Source: Carnegiea gigantea
Lineage: Eukaryota; Streptophyta; Magnoliopsida; Caryophyllales; Cactaceae
Assembly: GCA_029747015.1 (NCBI GenBank)
Contig: JAKOGI010000110.1
Location: forward strand, 694,233-758,232
DNA length: 64,000 nt
Direction: 5' to 3'
The notes under the pieces were generated by a model, which saw nothing but the letters and a program-made list of their open reading frames with translations, was not told where the DNA came from and made no database searches. A program made the translations under genes and the position numbers. Shown here in pieces: positions 49,945 to 62,690 of the stretch (within the stretch, counting starts at the first letter, position 1; every line of letters begins with the position of its first letter).

Positions 49945-50001
49945 CAACTTGATATAATTATATCATATTACGCGTTACACAACTTGATATAATTATATCA
50001 T
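49945..50001. repeat. Two direct copies of a 22-bp palindrome-bearing unit
   Basis: CAACTTGATATAATTATATC followed by AT occurs at 49945-49966 and 49980-50001. Each copy contains the perfect palindrome GATATAATTATATC. Confidence 0.8.
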
Positions 50002-50078
50002 GTAGAGATGTAATAGCTAATATGATTTCAACGTCGAGAAATAATAATTACAGTATATGCTAATCATCATATCATATA

Positions 50079-50698
50079 TCATATATATAATATAAAAGTG
50101 AATGGTATGAGATGGTTAATGGTAGATTAACAAATGTCACATTGTCATTGATTATCTTCTTTCTTTTAAAAAAATTTCTTTAATCCCAAGTGTCACAATA
50201 ATAAGGATTTAATGCACTTTTTTAATATTAAAATTTAAAAGTTAAAAATAGTTATAATAAATAGTTTTGAGACGTCAAAAATGTCTACTATAAAATGACA
50301 TAAAACAACAAAAGTATTAATAAATTATTATAATTATTTTTAGGTAGCACACATATATCAATCACATAATTAAAACGAAAGTCATAAATTCACTTCTTTA
50401 TTTAACACAACTATGTATAGATTATAGGATCATTTTTGTGTTAGTATTCTTCTAAAATTTATGCAAAATCTGATATTAAAATCCTGAATCAAGAATATTA
50501 AAACTATTATGTGAAAAAAATAAATTATTATAATTTCATTAACTATCATAATTCTATTTATGTTTATTTTAAAATTTTATTTGTATGTATAAGTATTTCG
50601 TATTGCAGTAATCTTAGATGTAACAATGATTAAAAAAAATTCATTATTACTAAATAGATATTAATAAAAACCCATGCGAAGCACGGGATTCACCCTGG
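50079..50698 (+). mobile_element. Non-autonomous Helitron-like element
   Basis: A 620-bp AT-rich segment that starts TCATATATATAATATAAAAG after an A. It ends with the hairpin CCCATGC-GAA-GCACGGG, then ATTCACCCTGG followed by T. A TC start, a hairpin about 10 bases before a CTRR end (CTGG), and insertion between A and T are the standard Helitron signs. The 5' end is less certain than the 3' end. No coding sequence. Confidence 0.65.
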
Positions 50699-50772
50699 TT
50701 TTAGTTATAAAGAAAGGTATATGGTTGTCATAAACTAACGTTTGATAATGTATTACGATGACATTTAACTTT

Positions 50773-51826
50773 TGTATTGCCCCCAATTGCTAATGTTTTA
50801 TTACTCTAACTTAACTACTGATTTATTATTAATTTGCAGCGGAAGGCGTTTAATTTGATTGGAGGCATTACCGCCGTTCCGGAATGGAACAAGGCTACCT
50901 AATTACTAAACCTTTGGAATCACCCAAAATAAATATTTGTCTACTCATACTGTTTATTTTCCATGTGATAACTTGATGTACCAATGCTAAGCATTATTAT
51001 CATCAGGTTTCAAAAGAATAACAACACATAATTTCTCAGTTACTAGCCTATCATCACTGTGAGCGTTGACTAGCTAGCGATCAGTAAACGTCCATTGTTT
51101 TGCTACTTTCTGGTTTCTCAGGAGGATGACTATTCAATTCTCTCCATACCTAACACAGAAAACATAAAAACATTCGAATCGTGAGCCGAAACTCAATACG
51201 TACATTCTCATGCAGTAAAATAAGTTTTATGTGAAATTAGTTGGGCCGGTCGCATTTCAAAACATTTTGTTTTGCAAACAGGAGAGAGAGAATGTATCAG
51301 TAAAATTGATTTGCTGATTATTATCTGGAAGTGGACCCGTTGGTCGACGTATATCTTGAAACGATCATACTCTAGGTGCTCACCCGCCAGGCCGATCAAG
51401 AAGTCTGAGTTGATGCTGCGCGCGGGTATATTGATAGGCATAAGCCCAGATAATTGATGGGCATAAGTCTTGATGACTGATAATTGACGGGGCCACTTGT
51501 TTATGTGACAAAACATTGCGTAAAATGATTCATTATGTGATTACCATATTGACTTTGCATAGTTCGAGAAACATGTGAGTTTTCGAAAAGTACATGCAAT
51601 GTACGTACTTGGTCTTTGAAAGTCTCTCTCCTGCTTAACTGAAAGTTGTCTGTGAGCAGTTTGAAACGACCGAGGTGGCCTCACTTCTGCTTCAATATGT
51701 CATTTTTCTAATTAGTACGATATTACGATGTTTTTTATGTAATTTCTCAGCTTAATGAACATTTTTAAACTAGCCATTGTTTTATTAATAACGACGTCAT
51801 TACCATTTCTATTCAAAGCCTTCCTG
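50773..51826 (-). repeat. Truncated partner LTR (3' LTR remnant)
   Basis: Aligns to 53021-54046 with a few percent mismatches, small indels and one extra stretch near 51661-51690. Its terminal TGTAACGCC has decayed to TGTATTGCC. Homology stops abruptly after CATTTCTATTC, marking the deletion breakpoint. Confidence 0.85.
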
Positions 51827-53020
51827 ACACGTGCGTCACTAATACCTAGATGAGGCCTTACCTTGGGCTGTCACCTACATAGAGGGCCTTCCTTCCCTTC
51901 CAACATGTACCTACTCAGTTTTCGGGAACAGTTCACACCAAGATAATTCATATCTTGAGTCCAGTTCCTACCCTCTGGCCAATTGCCTAGCACTTTCTTA
52001 GCCTTCAAGGTCGCATTTCATCTCTCTTTTTCAAATGCTTACTTCGCTGAAAACTTACTTTCTAACAAAACGACTATAATCGACATTACGCTAACTAAGT
52101 AATTGAACTCAATAAAAGCTATTAAACTCAGTAAGCTTGGTAGTTTCTTTGAATAATCCATAATTGATTCAAAGCAAACAGGCTCCCAAGGTGTATACTT
52201 GTCCGCTTCTTTCCCACTAATCAAGGTAAAAGCTCCATGGAAGCCCATGAATATTCGTTCCCCCTTAATGATCTTGCTTTGACCAATAGTACATCAAATT
52301 ACTCCATGATAAATTTTTCTGAATATATTTCCTTGCATCAATATCCACAATCTCCCAATATTCATTTAACAATAGCTACTCCTTAGCCTGACACATACCA
52401 TCCATATGATATCAAGTAGTACCACACAAGTTGCTAAATTGCCAACATCGAATTCATTATACTAAAACGGTTATTGTAAATCATCCCCAATGTTGTGATG
52501 GGCCATCAAACATTCATATTATTGCACTATTCGAATGATTATTTCATAATGTTACAACCCATGAATATGGCTGCATAATATATTTCCCCTGTCTAGCAAG
52601 CTAAATGTGCATTAATAGCATAAAAGTGTGCGGACTTTACTTTCTTACCATGTCTTAAAGCTCACAATACACAAGCATTAAGTCTTTTCAACACTCCTTA
52701 ATAAAACCTCCAAATTGAAAATATCCTGGTAACTCAGTGTACTTCTTTGGAATACGTATGTCACCACGAAGTTACCAAGAAGTTGATCGAATGGTTCTCC
52801 ACTCTACTTTGATAGCGATGAAATTCCTAATCTATTATTTAACTACGTTGTTGGTCCTAACAGCAAAGGATGAAGGTTGGATAAGTGTTTACTAAAACAC
52901 CCTCATGATGCACGCATACATATGGACTCTCTGGCCAATATCTCGTTTCACTAATCAAACCTACCTCATAAACATCCCCATAGCTCACAATGATGCTAAG
53001 CCAGGCTCTGATATCACAAC

Positions 53021-56000
53021 TGTAACGCCCCCAATTGCTAATGTCTGATTATTCTAGCTTAACTACTAATTTATTATTAATTTGCAGCAGAAGACTTTTA
53101 ATTTGATTTGAGGCATTACCGCCGTTTCGGAATGGAACAAGGCTACCTAATTACTAAACCTTTGGAATCACCCAAAATAAATATTTGTCTACTCATACTG
53201 TTTATTTCCCATGTGATAACTTGATGTACCAATGCCAAGCATTATTATCCTCAGGTTTCAAAAGAATAACAACACATAATTTCTCAGTTACTAGCCTATC
53301 ATCACTGTGAGCGTTGACTAGCTAGCGATCAGTAAACGTCCATTGTTTTGCTACTTTCTGGTTTCTCAGGAGGATGACTATTCAATTCTCTCCATACCTA
53401 ACACAGAAAACATAAAAACATTCGAATGATTAGCCGAAACTCAATACGTACATTCTCATGCAGTAAAATAAGTTTTATGTGAAATTAGTTGGGCTGGCCG
53501 CATTTCAAAACACTTTGTTTTGCAAACAGGAGAGGGAGAATGTATCAATAAAATTGATTTGCTGATTATTATCTGGAAGCGGACCCCTTGGTCGACGTAC
53601 GTCTTGAAACGATCATACTTTAGGTGCTCACCCGCCAGGCCGATCGAGAAGCCTGAGTTGACGCCGCGCGCAGGTATATTGATGGGCATAAGCCCTGATA
53701 ATTGATGGGCATAAGTCTTGATGACTGATAATTAACGGGGCCACTTGTTTATGTGACAAAACATTGCGTAAAATGATTCATTATGTGATTACCATATTGA
53801 CTTTGCATTGTTCGAGAAACATGTGAGTTTTCGAAGAGCACAGGCAATGTACGTATCTAGTCTTTGAAAGCCTCTCTCCTGCTTAACTAAAAGTTGTCTA
53901 TTAGCAGCTTGAAACAACTTCAATATGTCATTTTTCTAATTAGTACGATATTACGATGTTTATGTAATTTCTCAGCTTAATGAACATTTTTAAACTAGCC
54001 ATGGCTTTATTATTAACGACGTCATTACCATTTCTATTCGAATTATTAATATGAGTTTTGTGGTTATTGTTATTTCATTGCACACCTAGCATTAATGCCA
54101 TCATCAATCATTGTTAGCAATACGTTTATTAACGTCATCATCATAGCTTTAAATCTTTATAACCATAATTAACATTATTATTATTACGGTTATAGGTTCC
54201 TTCATCGAACCGTCGTTATGCTTTACGCCAAACCTTGTATTGCTAACTTCATGTCAGTAGCACACACCAACTTTTATCACGTTAGCTATGGATATAACTA
54301 AAGTGGATATTTATAATACGAATAATTAAGAAAATTAGCAATTGGAACACTTTACGCAAAATTGTGGAATACGATTACATGCATTAGGCCCTTTCTTTGC
54401 TCAGTTGCACCTATAGGCTCATTCGAACACCCTAGCTGAGCTTATACCTCACCCCAATATCGAACTTCCTAGCACCAAATCCTTATGATTTCATTCGATT
54501 ATTCTTTTCGCTTAATCTCATCAACTCAACTACACTCAAGCTCGGACTTTATTTTCATTGAAATTGAGTAACTATCAACACTAATTACGCCCCAATTTTG
54601 ATTAGTCGTCCCGATTACGCCACAACTCCAAAGAACCATCAATGTTAACTACTACCCATACGTTTCAATGGCGTAACCACATCAGACTACGAATTCTTAA
54701 TGTAAGCGAACTATTTCAAACTTCATAAATTTGCATTATACGTGATAACCAAATAACGTTAAACAATGTCAAACTTCATAATTTCACAACATAACCAAAT
54801 AACATTAACTTGTATCAATAGTTTCAGAATTGATATCAAACTTATATCAAGCTTATAACAACGTAGTCAAATTCACAACACTCTGCCCATCCCCAACAAG
54901 TTAAGATTGGATTCACTCATTCTTTTACTTAATTTTTCAGAACTACAAATCATTATCAAGCTATGCCAATAATTCCAATAATCATCCAAACCAAACCATA
55001 AATAATCACTTATCGATTTCACTTAATCATTCATCCGAAATTGATCTAAAAATTTCAATGAATATCACCACAAATTAAATCCAAATAAAATTCACAACCC
55101 CTCCTTCTTACTCTCTCTGCCTGACTTCCCCCAACCCATCAACTCAATTTTCAACATCCAAAACAACATCGGAAATTTGCAAACAAATAATCATCAATAC
55201 AAATCACATCATTTAGTACAAAAATTCAATCCCAAACAACCCAAATAATCACTAAGCAAGGTTAGGGTTTTCACCTTCCAATTCGAATTGGAGCTAGAAC
55301 AAGGAGATGGGGATGGAGGTGACTGGCGACGGCCGGCGGCGCGCCGGTGACCGGCGAACCCGCAACAGACGACCGGCGAATGGCTGGCGACAGGGGATGA
55401 CGCGACTGCCCGTGTCACGGTAGAGGAAGGGCTGAGCGGGAAGACGAAAGGGTGGTTGAGTGGCTGGGGCGTGTCGCCGGCGAGGTGTTGCTGGTGGCCG
55501 ACGCCGACGGTGCCCGGCGGTGCAACAGATGGCTGGTGAGAAAGGCAGGCAGAGCGAGAGACAAGGGAGGGGGAAAGGGGGTTTCGGGTGCTTGAGCAGA
55601 GAGGGGGAATGGAGTTTTGGTTTGTTTTGTTTAATTTTGGTATTTTCCTGGTTTTATTTACCTCTTTAAGTCAGTTGTGTTGTTCTCTTTTTTTCTTTTT
55701 TTCTTTTTTTTCCCAAATATTACATACATCTATACAAGTATACTTACACAATTGAATTAACATTCTGGTGAATTTACTCATGCATTGCGCTTATTATGGT
55801 TAACGTGTTTCAAATTAACGATTATTCGATCCCTGTTTCAAATTAATAAACTTAGGAATATAGTAAAACTTTATTTGAGGCAACGTCGTCGTTTCAACCT
55901 GCACTGCGCAAACATGTATCTGCATACACATATATATATATCTATAAATGTTAAATTGAAATGCGGCGTCCAACTTGATTAAGTTGTAATTAAAATAAAT

Positions 56001-56039
56001 CGAGGTAATTAGATTGCATATTAGGTTTGGGCTGTTACA
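53021..56039 (-). repeat. Complete 3.0-kb LTR (5' LTR of the minus-strand element)
   Basis: A 3019-bp LTR with TGTAAC/GTTACA ends. Its first 1.03 kb (plus-strand left part) is nearly identical to 50773-51826. A sharp GC-rich block at about 55300-55600, rich in CGGC words and preceded by AT-rich sequence, probably marks the LTR promoter and transcript start on the minus strand. Short ORFs in this GC block are not considered genes. Confidence 0.85.
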
Positions 56040-56044
56040 ACTTT

Positions 56045-58846
56045 TCTGTTACATTATTTTCGTAAATCTATTATATAGTAATTGTTACAAAATATGGTAT
56101 TCAACATAAATTATCATCGATAATCATAACGTTAGAAGAATCATAACAAAAACGCTCCATCTTGCTTCCTACCTGCTCCTACCCGCTCATACCTGATAAC
56201 TGCTAGTCAAACCTGCTCCAAACTGCTTCAACTTGATTCATTCTGCTCCAACGTAATAACAGTTCTTCTAAAATGCTGAAAACAAACCCACTCTTATAAG
56301 AGCCATGAACCAAGATTTTAATTGTCAAAAGATGGAGCAATAATTTGGGGGGGGGGGGGGGGGGGGGTTCTGGTTTGAGAACGTCTAATTGGGGTAGGGA
56401 AGAGGCCCTGGGTTATTAGGTGGGGAAAATTAATTTTAGATTAAAAAAGCATAATTATTAATTATTATCCTTGTTAAATATTTAGACAAGATTCTAGTTT
56501 ATTCTAATTAGGAATACATATACAACAACAACACCACCACCTCCCAAGAATACATATACATTATTAATTATTATATACATATATATAATAAATATAGATA
56601 CTTTTTATATATCGCCCTTAGCGTGATGTTTAGCAAAATCGATAAAAATAAAATACAAATGAAATATTTTGGCCACAAAATTCAGATATTTCCCGTGCAA
56701 AAATGCGCATTCTCAACAGCGCATGCCACCCAAACATTCCAATCGCCTTGAATCCATGTAGACATTTCATTGATTTCACCAATACCGAAGTTATGAATTT
56801 TACCCTGTCCATTGTGTTGAATCAAGCCCTAAATAATCGCCTTTTCTTAAATTGAGATATTGATATTGTTTTATTTGGAAAATTGTAATATTGCACCATA
56901 TAACTGAAAATAGACTATGAAAACGAGGAACATATGATCCATTGTTTTTTTATTGTTTGAAAATTACTGACTTAAGAGGATATGAATTAATCTTTTCCTA
57001 CCTATATTTTAAGATTACTTGAATGTCTTTATTATAAAATATTAAACAAACCTATTCAGCAATATACAAAATTTATTTATATAATTGGACTCAGATCCAA
57101 ACAATCATACTACTGTAAAAAGAGCAAAGCACTCAGTAAGGTCTGATAATTTCTCATTAACAAAATTGATGAATGATTCGACCATTAAATTCTTGAATGT
57201 TCCAATAAAAGATGGACTTAAATTCATATTCACAATCCATGTAATTCTATTTGAACTTCAACAAGAACAAAAAGCCTTGTTCAAATAAAAATCTAAAATA
57301 AAATAACGAATTTGAATTCTGGAATAACCCTCCAAACTTTTGGAACAAAATTCAACTGCAGATAGAGAAAGACACTTTGTTTTTGTTAACTTCTTCATCT
57401 GAAATTGACATTTGAGTTATCTGGCTATTCCTCAATGCTTCCATTGCTAAACTTCTCCACAGCCGACTTTATTCTCATTCACATCCAGTCGTCCACGAAG
57501 GAGTTTGACAATAGGGTATAAGAACTCCATTGTCAACTCATGCACCCACAACTCAAGTGGCTGCTATTCATCGGCTTCTACTTAAATCAACATGACAACT
57601 CTTTGATTTTTACACATCAGTGTACAAATATGTGCGCAGTTAGACTTGAAAACACATTTATCAATCATCTCCAACCCGAAGACGGATCGAAGCATTGAAG
57701 GTTGTAAATCGCTCGTAGGTTCTCTCCCTCATGCGGCATTTAGCGAATTCTCGAAATGAATTGGAGCACAACTAAAACAAACCATATCGAGAGAGAGGTA
57801 TTACCAGCCATGTTTGACCTGAAAACGCAAGGGGGGAAAGCCCCAAGCAAATTTTGCTTCTTTCAAATCACTTTCTGGGCTTTATGCCACAAGTACACAT
57901 GCATGTGGCAAAAATGTCTTACGTTAATAAGCAAACAGGCCTACTTTCCTTTATCCTACCATGTCTTGGTCCATTGGGATTCCCCTGAGAGTGACAACAG
58001 GGTAGATGATGAGGCCGGGACTGGTCAAGTAGGACAATGCTCGATTTTTGCTGCAAAATACAAACAGAAAGTTGTAACTCATAAGAAAGATCAGAAATAA
58101 GCCAACAGTGTCGAAAAAGAAAGAATGAAGTGGGAAAGATGCAAGCAAACCACTGGTAACAGAACCAAAAAGCGAAAGGAAAAAACATATATAAAGAAGA
58201 GTGGATTATCTTCAACAATCTTGTGTAGGATTTGGGGTGAAATTATTTGATTTAAAAAGTTCTTGAATAGTTGTGTAGGACTTGGGCTAACGAATAGTGG
58301 ATGCTCAACAAGTGAGTCAAAATAAGGCACGACTCATCAATGATGAGAGCAAAAAGGGAATACTTAGGCCAGAGTCCAATCTGCTAACCCAAGCCCCCTT
58401 AAATTTTTCCCACTTACAGAAGGGAATGTGCGTGACACTTGACCTTAAGACCACCTATTTGTAAGACAGGTCAGATGCCATAAACTTAAAAACTAGTTTG
58501 GCCCTCACTTCGTATGTATACTATGTAGAATCTTTTTAAGAAGAATGCAAGGTTGAGTCAGCAATATTTTACATTCAACAATGGCATTCACATGACTTCA
58601 AGTACTAACATCACTGCAGCACGACATCTAGAGCAAACAAAAAGAACATTACCATTTATCTCTTGTGGCAACATTCTGGCCACAATAATCATCGAAGAAA
58701 GCATTGGAGCACAGGCCAGTGCATAAACAATAGTTTTGAAGATAAGAGCTTCATGACAATCCAAGAAAGACGAAAGTCATACTTGCATTATCATTAATGC
58801 TAGGTCAACACTGTAAGGGAGGTTGATGTGCACCTGCTACAAAAAA
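56045..58846. other. Gene-free region between the LTR element and the cyclophilin
   Basis: Apart from the element near 56.2 kb and a 21-G run (56347-56367), this is AT-rich sequence with no supported gene. The part near 58.8 kb is probably the cyclophilin 3' UTR. Confidence 0.45.
56150..56291. repeat. MITE-like element rich in CTGCTCC words (copy 4)
   Basis: Contains ACCTGCTCCTACCCGCTC and AACCTGCTCCAAACTGCTTC-like words and ends TAAAATGCTGAAAACAAACC, the inverted form of the left end at 49.72 kb. Confidence 0.45.
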
Positions 58847-59154
58847 TCAGGCAGCCATTTCCCCAGAGTTTGATATGAGGATTTTTCTTTTCGGTGTTCC
58901 ATTCTCTGTGCCCTGTGATTCAATCTTGTGAACAACATCCATCCCAAACAACACCTTGCCAAACACAACATGTCGACCATCTAGCCTTCAAAATCCAAGT
59001 ATTCATGTAAGGAGAAGGAAGGCAAAAATCTTTCATCCACCTAGGGTTAGGCATGCAAACACAGACTGATGTTTCTCTTTCCTCCCAAAGTTATGATGCC
59101 AAAAATTGGGTCACTCATGACCATGATGTAATTGTGATCCATTCGCCACAGTAC

Positions 59155-59255
59155 GCCCTACGTGGGACCCACTTTTATTAGGGACGATGAGAGCTAGATA
59201 TAGGTGGCCTAACCTCTAGGAGTATCACTGCCTGCAAACAGACTGATTCCAAGAG
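59155..59255. repeat. SINE-like fragment in a cyclophilin intron
   Basis: Shares TGGGACCC[AG]CTTTT and GATATA[AG]G[CT][AG]GCCTAACCT with 27370-27480 and then diverges. A partial copy. Confidence 0.4.
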
Positions 59256-60059
59256 ATTCACAAAAAAATTTGGGCAAAATATTTTAGAGTTAAAATTCTT
59301 TTGACACACAAGGGACAAAAGTTCAAGTCCAAAGTCGCTAATTCAAGTCTGGTAAATTCAGTCAAATTTTCAAACTCAAATTATATGGGTTCAAACAAAT
59401 CAGATTAAAGTGGGGGGGGGGGAATAGAGTCAAAATTGGATTCGGAGAATGGAAATAGGAGAGGAAATAATATATGTTACCCAGATAGGAAATCACATGG
59501 AAATTTTATGACATTTTCCAAGACGGTCTTCTCCCCCTCCGAATTATACACATTTAGGTAATCAATCAGCAAAGATTTGCAAGTACTAAGCATTAAATGG
59601 CCTCTGCTATTATAAAATCCCCCGTCCATCAGCGGCTCCAAATGTGTAGAGTTTTAGAGGAGGGGGAGAGAGTGGTACAGCCTCGGACACTAAACATGCT
59701 GATTTAGACTTGAGAATGACTGAAAAAAATCCCAACTACAAACATGACAAATCTCAACCAAAAATGTTACCATCCCCACCCCTCAAAAAAAGCCTGCGAA
59801 ATACTCAGATTTTCACCAACAGAAACCATCGTTGCTCATTACCAGCTTGCTTTAACAGTTGTAATGAAGAACTGCGATCCATTTGTGTCTGGCCCAGAAT
59901 TTGCCATTGACAGAAATCCTAACCAAGTATGGCACGATTAGATACAGAGAAATAATACACCAAATAAATAAAAGTTAACTGAACTTTGGCAGCAGTTACA
60001 TCAGATTAAGAGTCTATCAATTTCCCAACACTACATTGGAAATTTAGCTAACTTGGCAC

Positions 60060-60608
60060 TATGGCTGGCAAAAATCTGTCCGACCCGATTACCCGAATTC
60101 GTCCGACCCGGAAAAAACCGGGTACGGTCATAAAATATATGTCCGAATTTAAAATTTGGACAATCAGTCATGTCCGAAAGTAAATCCGGGTCTGGTTCGG
60201 GTTTGAGCATTCGAGTTTAGGTTGTCCGGATTTTAAAACCATTTCGGGTTCGGACAAATTCAGGCAATCGGACAACCGCGTTCAGACATCGGATAACTAT
60301 GTTTATGTGTAATTTTAGTCCAAATTCTCTAGAAAAATTTATAAAAACAACTTCGGACAACAAGGTTCGGACATTGAAAAATCACGTTCGGATTCGGTCA
60401 CGCAAAATTTCGGTCGGAATATCCTAAAATCATATCATAAATTCGGACATTCGGATAACCAGGTCCGGACATCGGATATTCCGGTCTAGGTCCGGGTCTA
60501 GCCAGAGTGTCCGATTTATATTCCGGACAGCCGGGTATGAAAATTTCGTCCGAATGTCTGATTTGTCCGAACCCAACTCGACCCGGACCCAAATTTTTGC
60601 CATCCCTA
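60060..60608. mobile_element. hAT-type MITE with perfect 8-bp target duplication
   Basis: 549 bp flanked by CTTGGCAC at 60052-60059 and 60609-60616. The left end TATGGCTGGCAAAAAT is nearly the inverse of the right end ATTTTTGCCATCCCTA. The interior is filled with degenerate CGGACA/TGTCCG and GACCCG words. It lies in the cyclophilin intron just 3' of the exon that carries the stop. No coding capacity. Confidence 0.9.
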
Positions 60609-61971
60609 CTTGGCACCATCCCTTAATAACTTAATATTGCAAGGCTGCTGCAGTTGATAAATTTTAAGTTACTGTCATCATGTGTCATCTTCAGAATTCT
60701 TTGCCAAAATTCAGGTAATCAACAATGTCCAGCGACTTGAGAACTATTAATCATACCAAAAATAGACTGACTAAATTATTGTGAGCCAACATACCTGGAC
60801 CAGTGTGCTTCAGTTTGAAGTTCTCATCTGCAAACCTCTCACCATAGATTGACTCTCCGCCACGGCCATCACCGATAGTAAAATCACCTCCTTAGATCAT
60901 AAAGCTAGGAATTATTCGGTGGAATTTGCTTCCCTTATAGTGGAGCGGCTTCTCACTCTTTCCAAGTCCTTTATCTCCTGAGACAAGAATGTAGAATTTT
61001 GGATTAAATGAGAAAAGAACGTTAAACTACCAGGGCTTCCTGTCAAGCTCTGAAACACTCCAACTTTGGTGGCTGAGCAAATCCTATGCATAAAAACCAT
61101 TAGGCATAACCATAACAGCATAAGTTCTTGCAGAGATGCTTGATCAGGCCAGAATCATAGAGAAAGAAGAGAAAGCAATGAAGAAAAGTATGATAGAGAC
61201 TCCCAGGGAAGATCCCTTGTCTATCATAGATAAAGGGATTTTACAAGTCCATCACTACATTCTCCTAGTTATTGCTAATTTGCTATCCAAGGCACATGAA
61301 TTCCCTCCTGCCCCATATAAGACGACAAAGAAAACCATGAACAATGCTAATGCAATGAACATTCTAAACAACCTAATCTCTTTTAACTTCTTATAGGCTG
61401 CACTACTACGCTAGGTGACACTAGATAGCATTCTTCTAAAACAAATTTCTATTTGATCGAGGACTGAGCTCCACTTACAGGGGACTAGAACCAGAGGATC
61501 AATTATTGCTTCAGATAATTGCATCGTTTTAACATGAATAAACATAAATCGATGTAAATACACAGAATATCATTCAAGAGTTATCTATATCCTCATGCCC
61601 AAACTCATGCAAAAATAACTGAAACAACAGACGGAAGCAAATAGATACTAGAAAGGGAGCAAAAGTTACTTAGCTAACCCGTGCACAGTGCTCGGAAGTT
61701 CTCTGCAATCAAAGATAATTTCATTCACCAATGGAGAACAAGCAAAATGTTTCAAAGAAAGCTTGGCCTCGAGAGGCATTCTCAAGTATAGTGAGATTCT
61801 GTACCTACTGTTTTGGGAACTGTTTTTCCAAAAAGGCCCATGACAATTCGTCCTGAAAGATATACAGACATGGAACATACATTACATTCTCATCCTCTCT
61901 GCTGTGATCCAATGGCCTAATGAGATAGATTTTTTTCTTTATTTTTTTAAAAAAATATGTTGCCAAAGAAA

Positions 61972-62238
<267 letters not shown>

Positions 62239-62616
62239 ACTAAGAAGCACGGACACCGATACGTGACACGGATACGACACGACACTGACACACGGACACG
62301 TGATTTTTCTGAAAAGTAGCACACGACACGCAAAGTGGACACGTACTGATTGGAGAATATTTATTTTATTACCTATGTGTTTATAATTTGTCTTATGTCT
62401 TTATCCTTGAGAAGATCATGTTTGGATGAGAACAATAGCAAATTGTTCAGAAGTATGTGCATTCTACAACTCTCAATAACATAACCTAATTTTTTCATGT
62501 TGTCTATAAGTTCTACATGCATTTGAGAGTGTCCAAAGAGTGTCCGAGAGTGTCGGTGTCCGACACGTGTCGGACACGGATACGTGAAGCCGTAGAGAGT
62601 GTCCATGCTTCTTAGT
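62239..62616. mobile_element. TIR element inserted in a microsatellite
   Basis: 378 bp beginning ACTAAGAAGCACGGACACCG and ending, reverse-complemented, ACTAAGAAGCATGGACAC. Both ends continue with GGACACGG/ACGTGTC-rich subterminal words. AT/TG microsatellite sequence resumes on both sides, so the exact target duplication cannot be separated from the repeat. No coding capacity. Confidence 0.75.
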
Positions 62617-62621
62617 ATATG

Positions 62622-62687
<66 letters not shown>

Positions 62688-62690
62688 TGT
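62617..62690. repeat. (AT)n/(TG)n microsatellite, continuation of the 61974 tract
   Basis: ATATGTATATAT followed by an uninterrupted TG run and GAGAGAG. This is apparently the other half of the microsatellite split by the TIR element. A C14 then A7 run follows at 62774-62794. Confidence 0.85.

Larger units (their letters stand above)
50773..56039 (-). mobile_element. Large LTR retrotransposon, internally deleted (minus-strand orientation)
   Basis: 5267 bp bounded by a perfect 5-bp target duplication ACTTT (50768-50772 and 56040-56044). The right LTR is complete (53021-56039, ends TGTAAC...GTTACA). The left LTR keeps only 50773-51826. Between them 51827-53020 is internal sequence. It ends, next to the complete LTR, in the reverse complement of TGATATCAGAGC (53005-53016), a near-perfect initiator-Met primer binding site. 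The transcript therefore ran leftward, and a deletion removed most of the coding region plus about 2 kb of the 3' LTR. No protease, integrase or reverse transcriptase motifs remain. The very long LTR suggests a Ty3/gypsy-type or large derivative element, but this is inference. Confidence 0.85.

Noticed and set aside
55209..55669. GC-rich ORFs and CpG-like block resembling a gene start
   Set aside because: Inside the 3-kb LTR; best explained as the LTR promoter and leader of the minus-strand element.
57756..58100. 114-codon plus-strand ORF
   Set aside because: No family resemblance and overlapping antisense ORFs of similar length; probably intergenic or UTR sequence.
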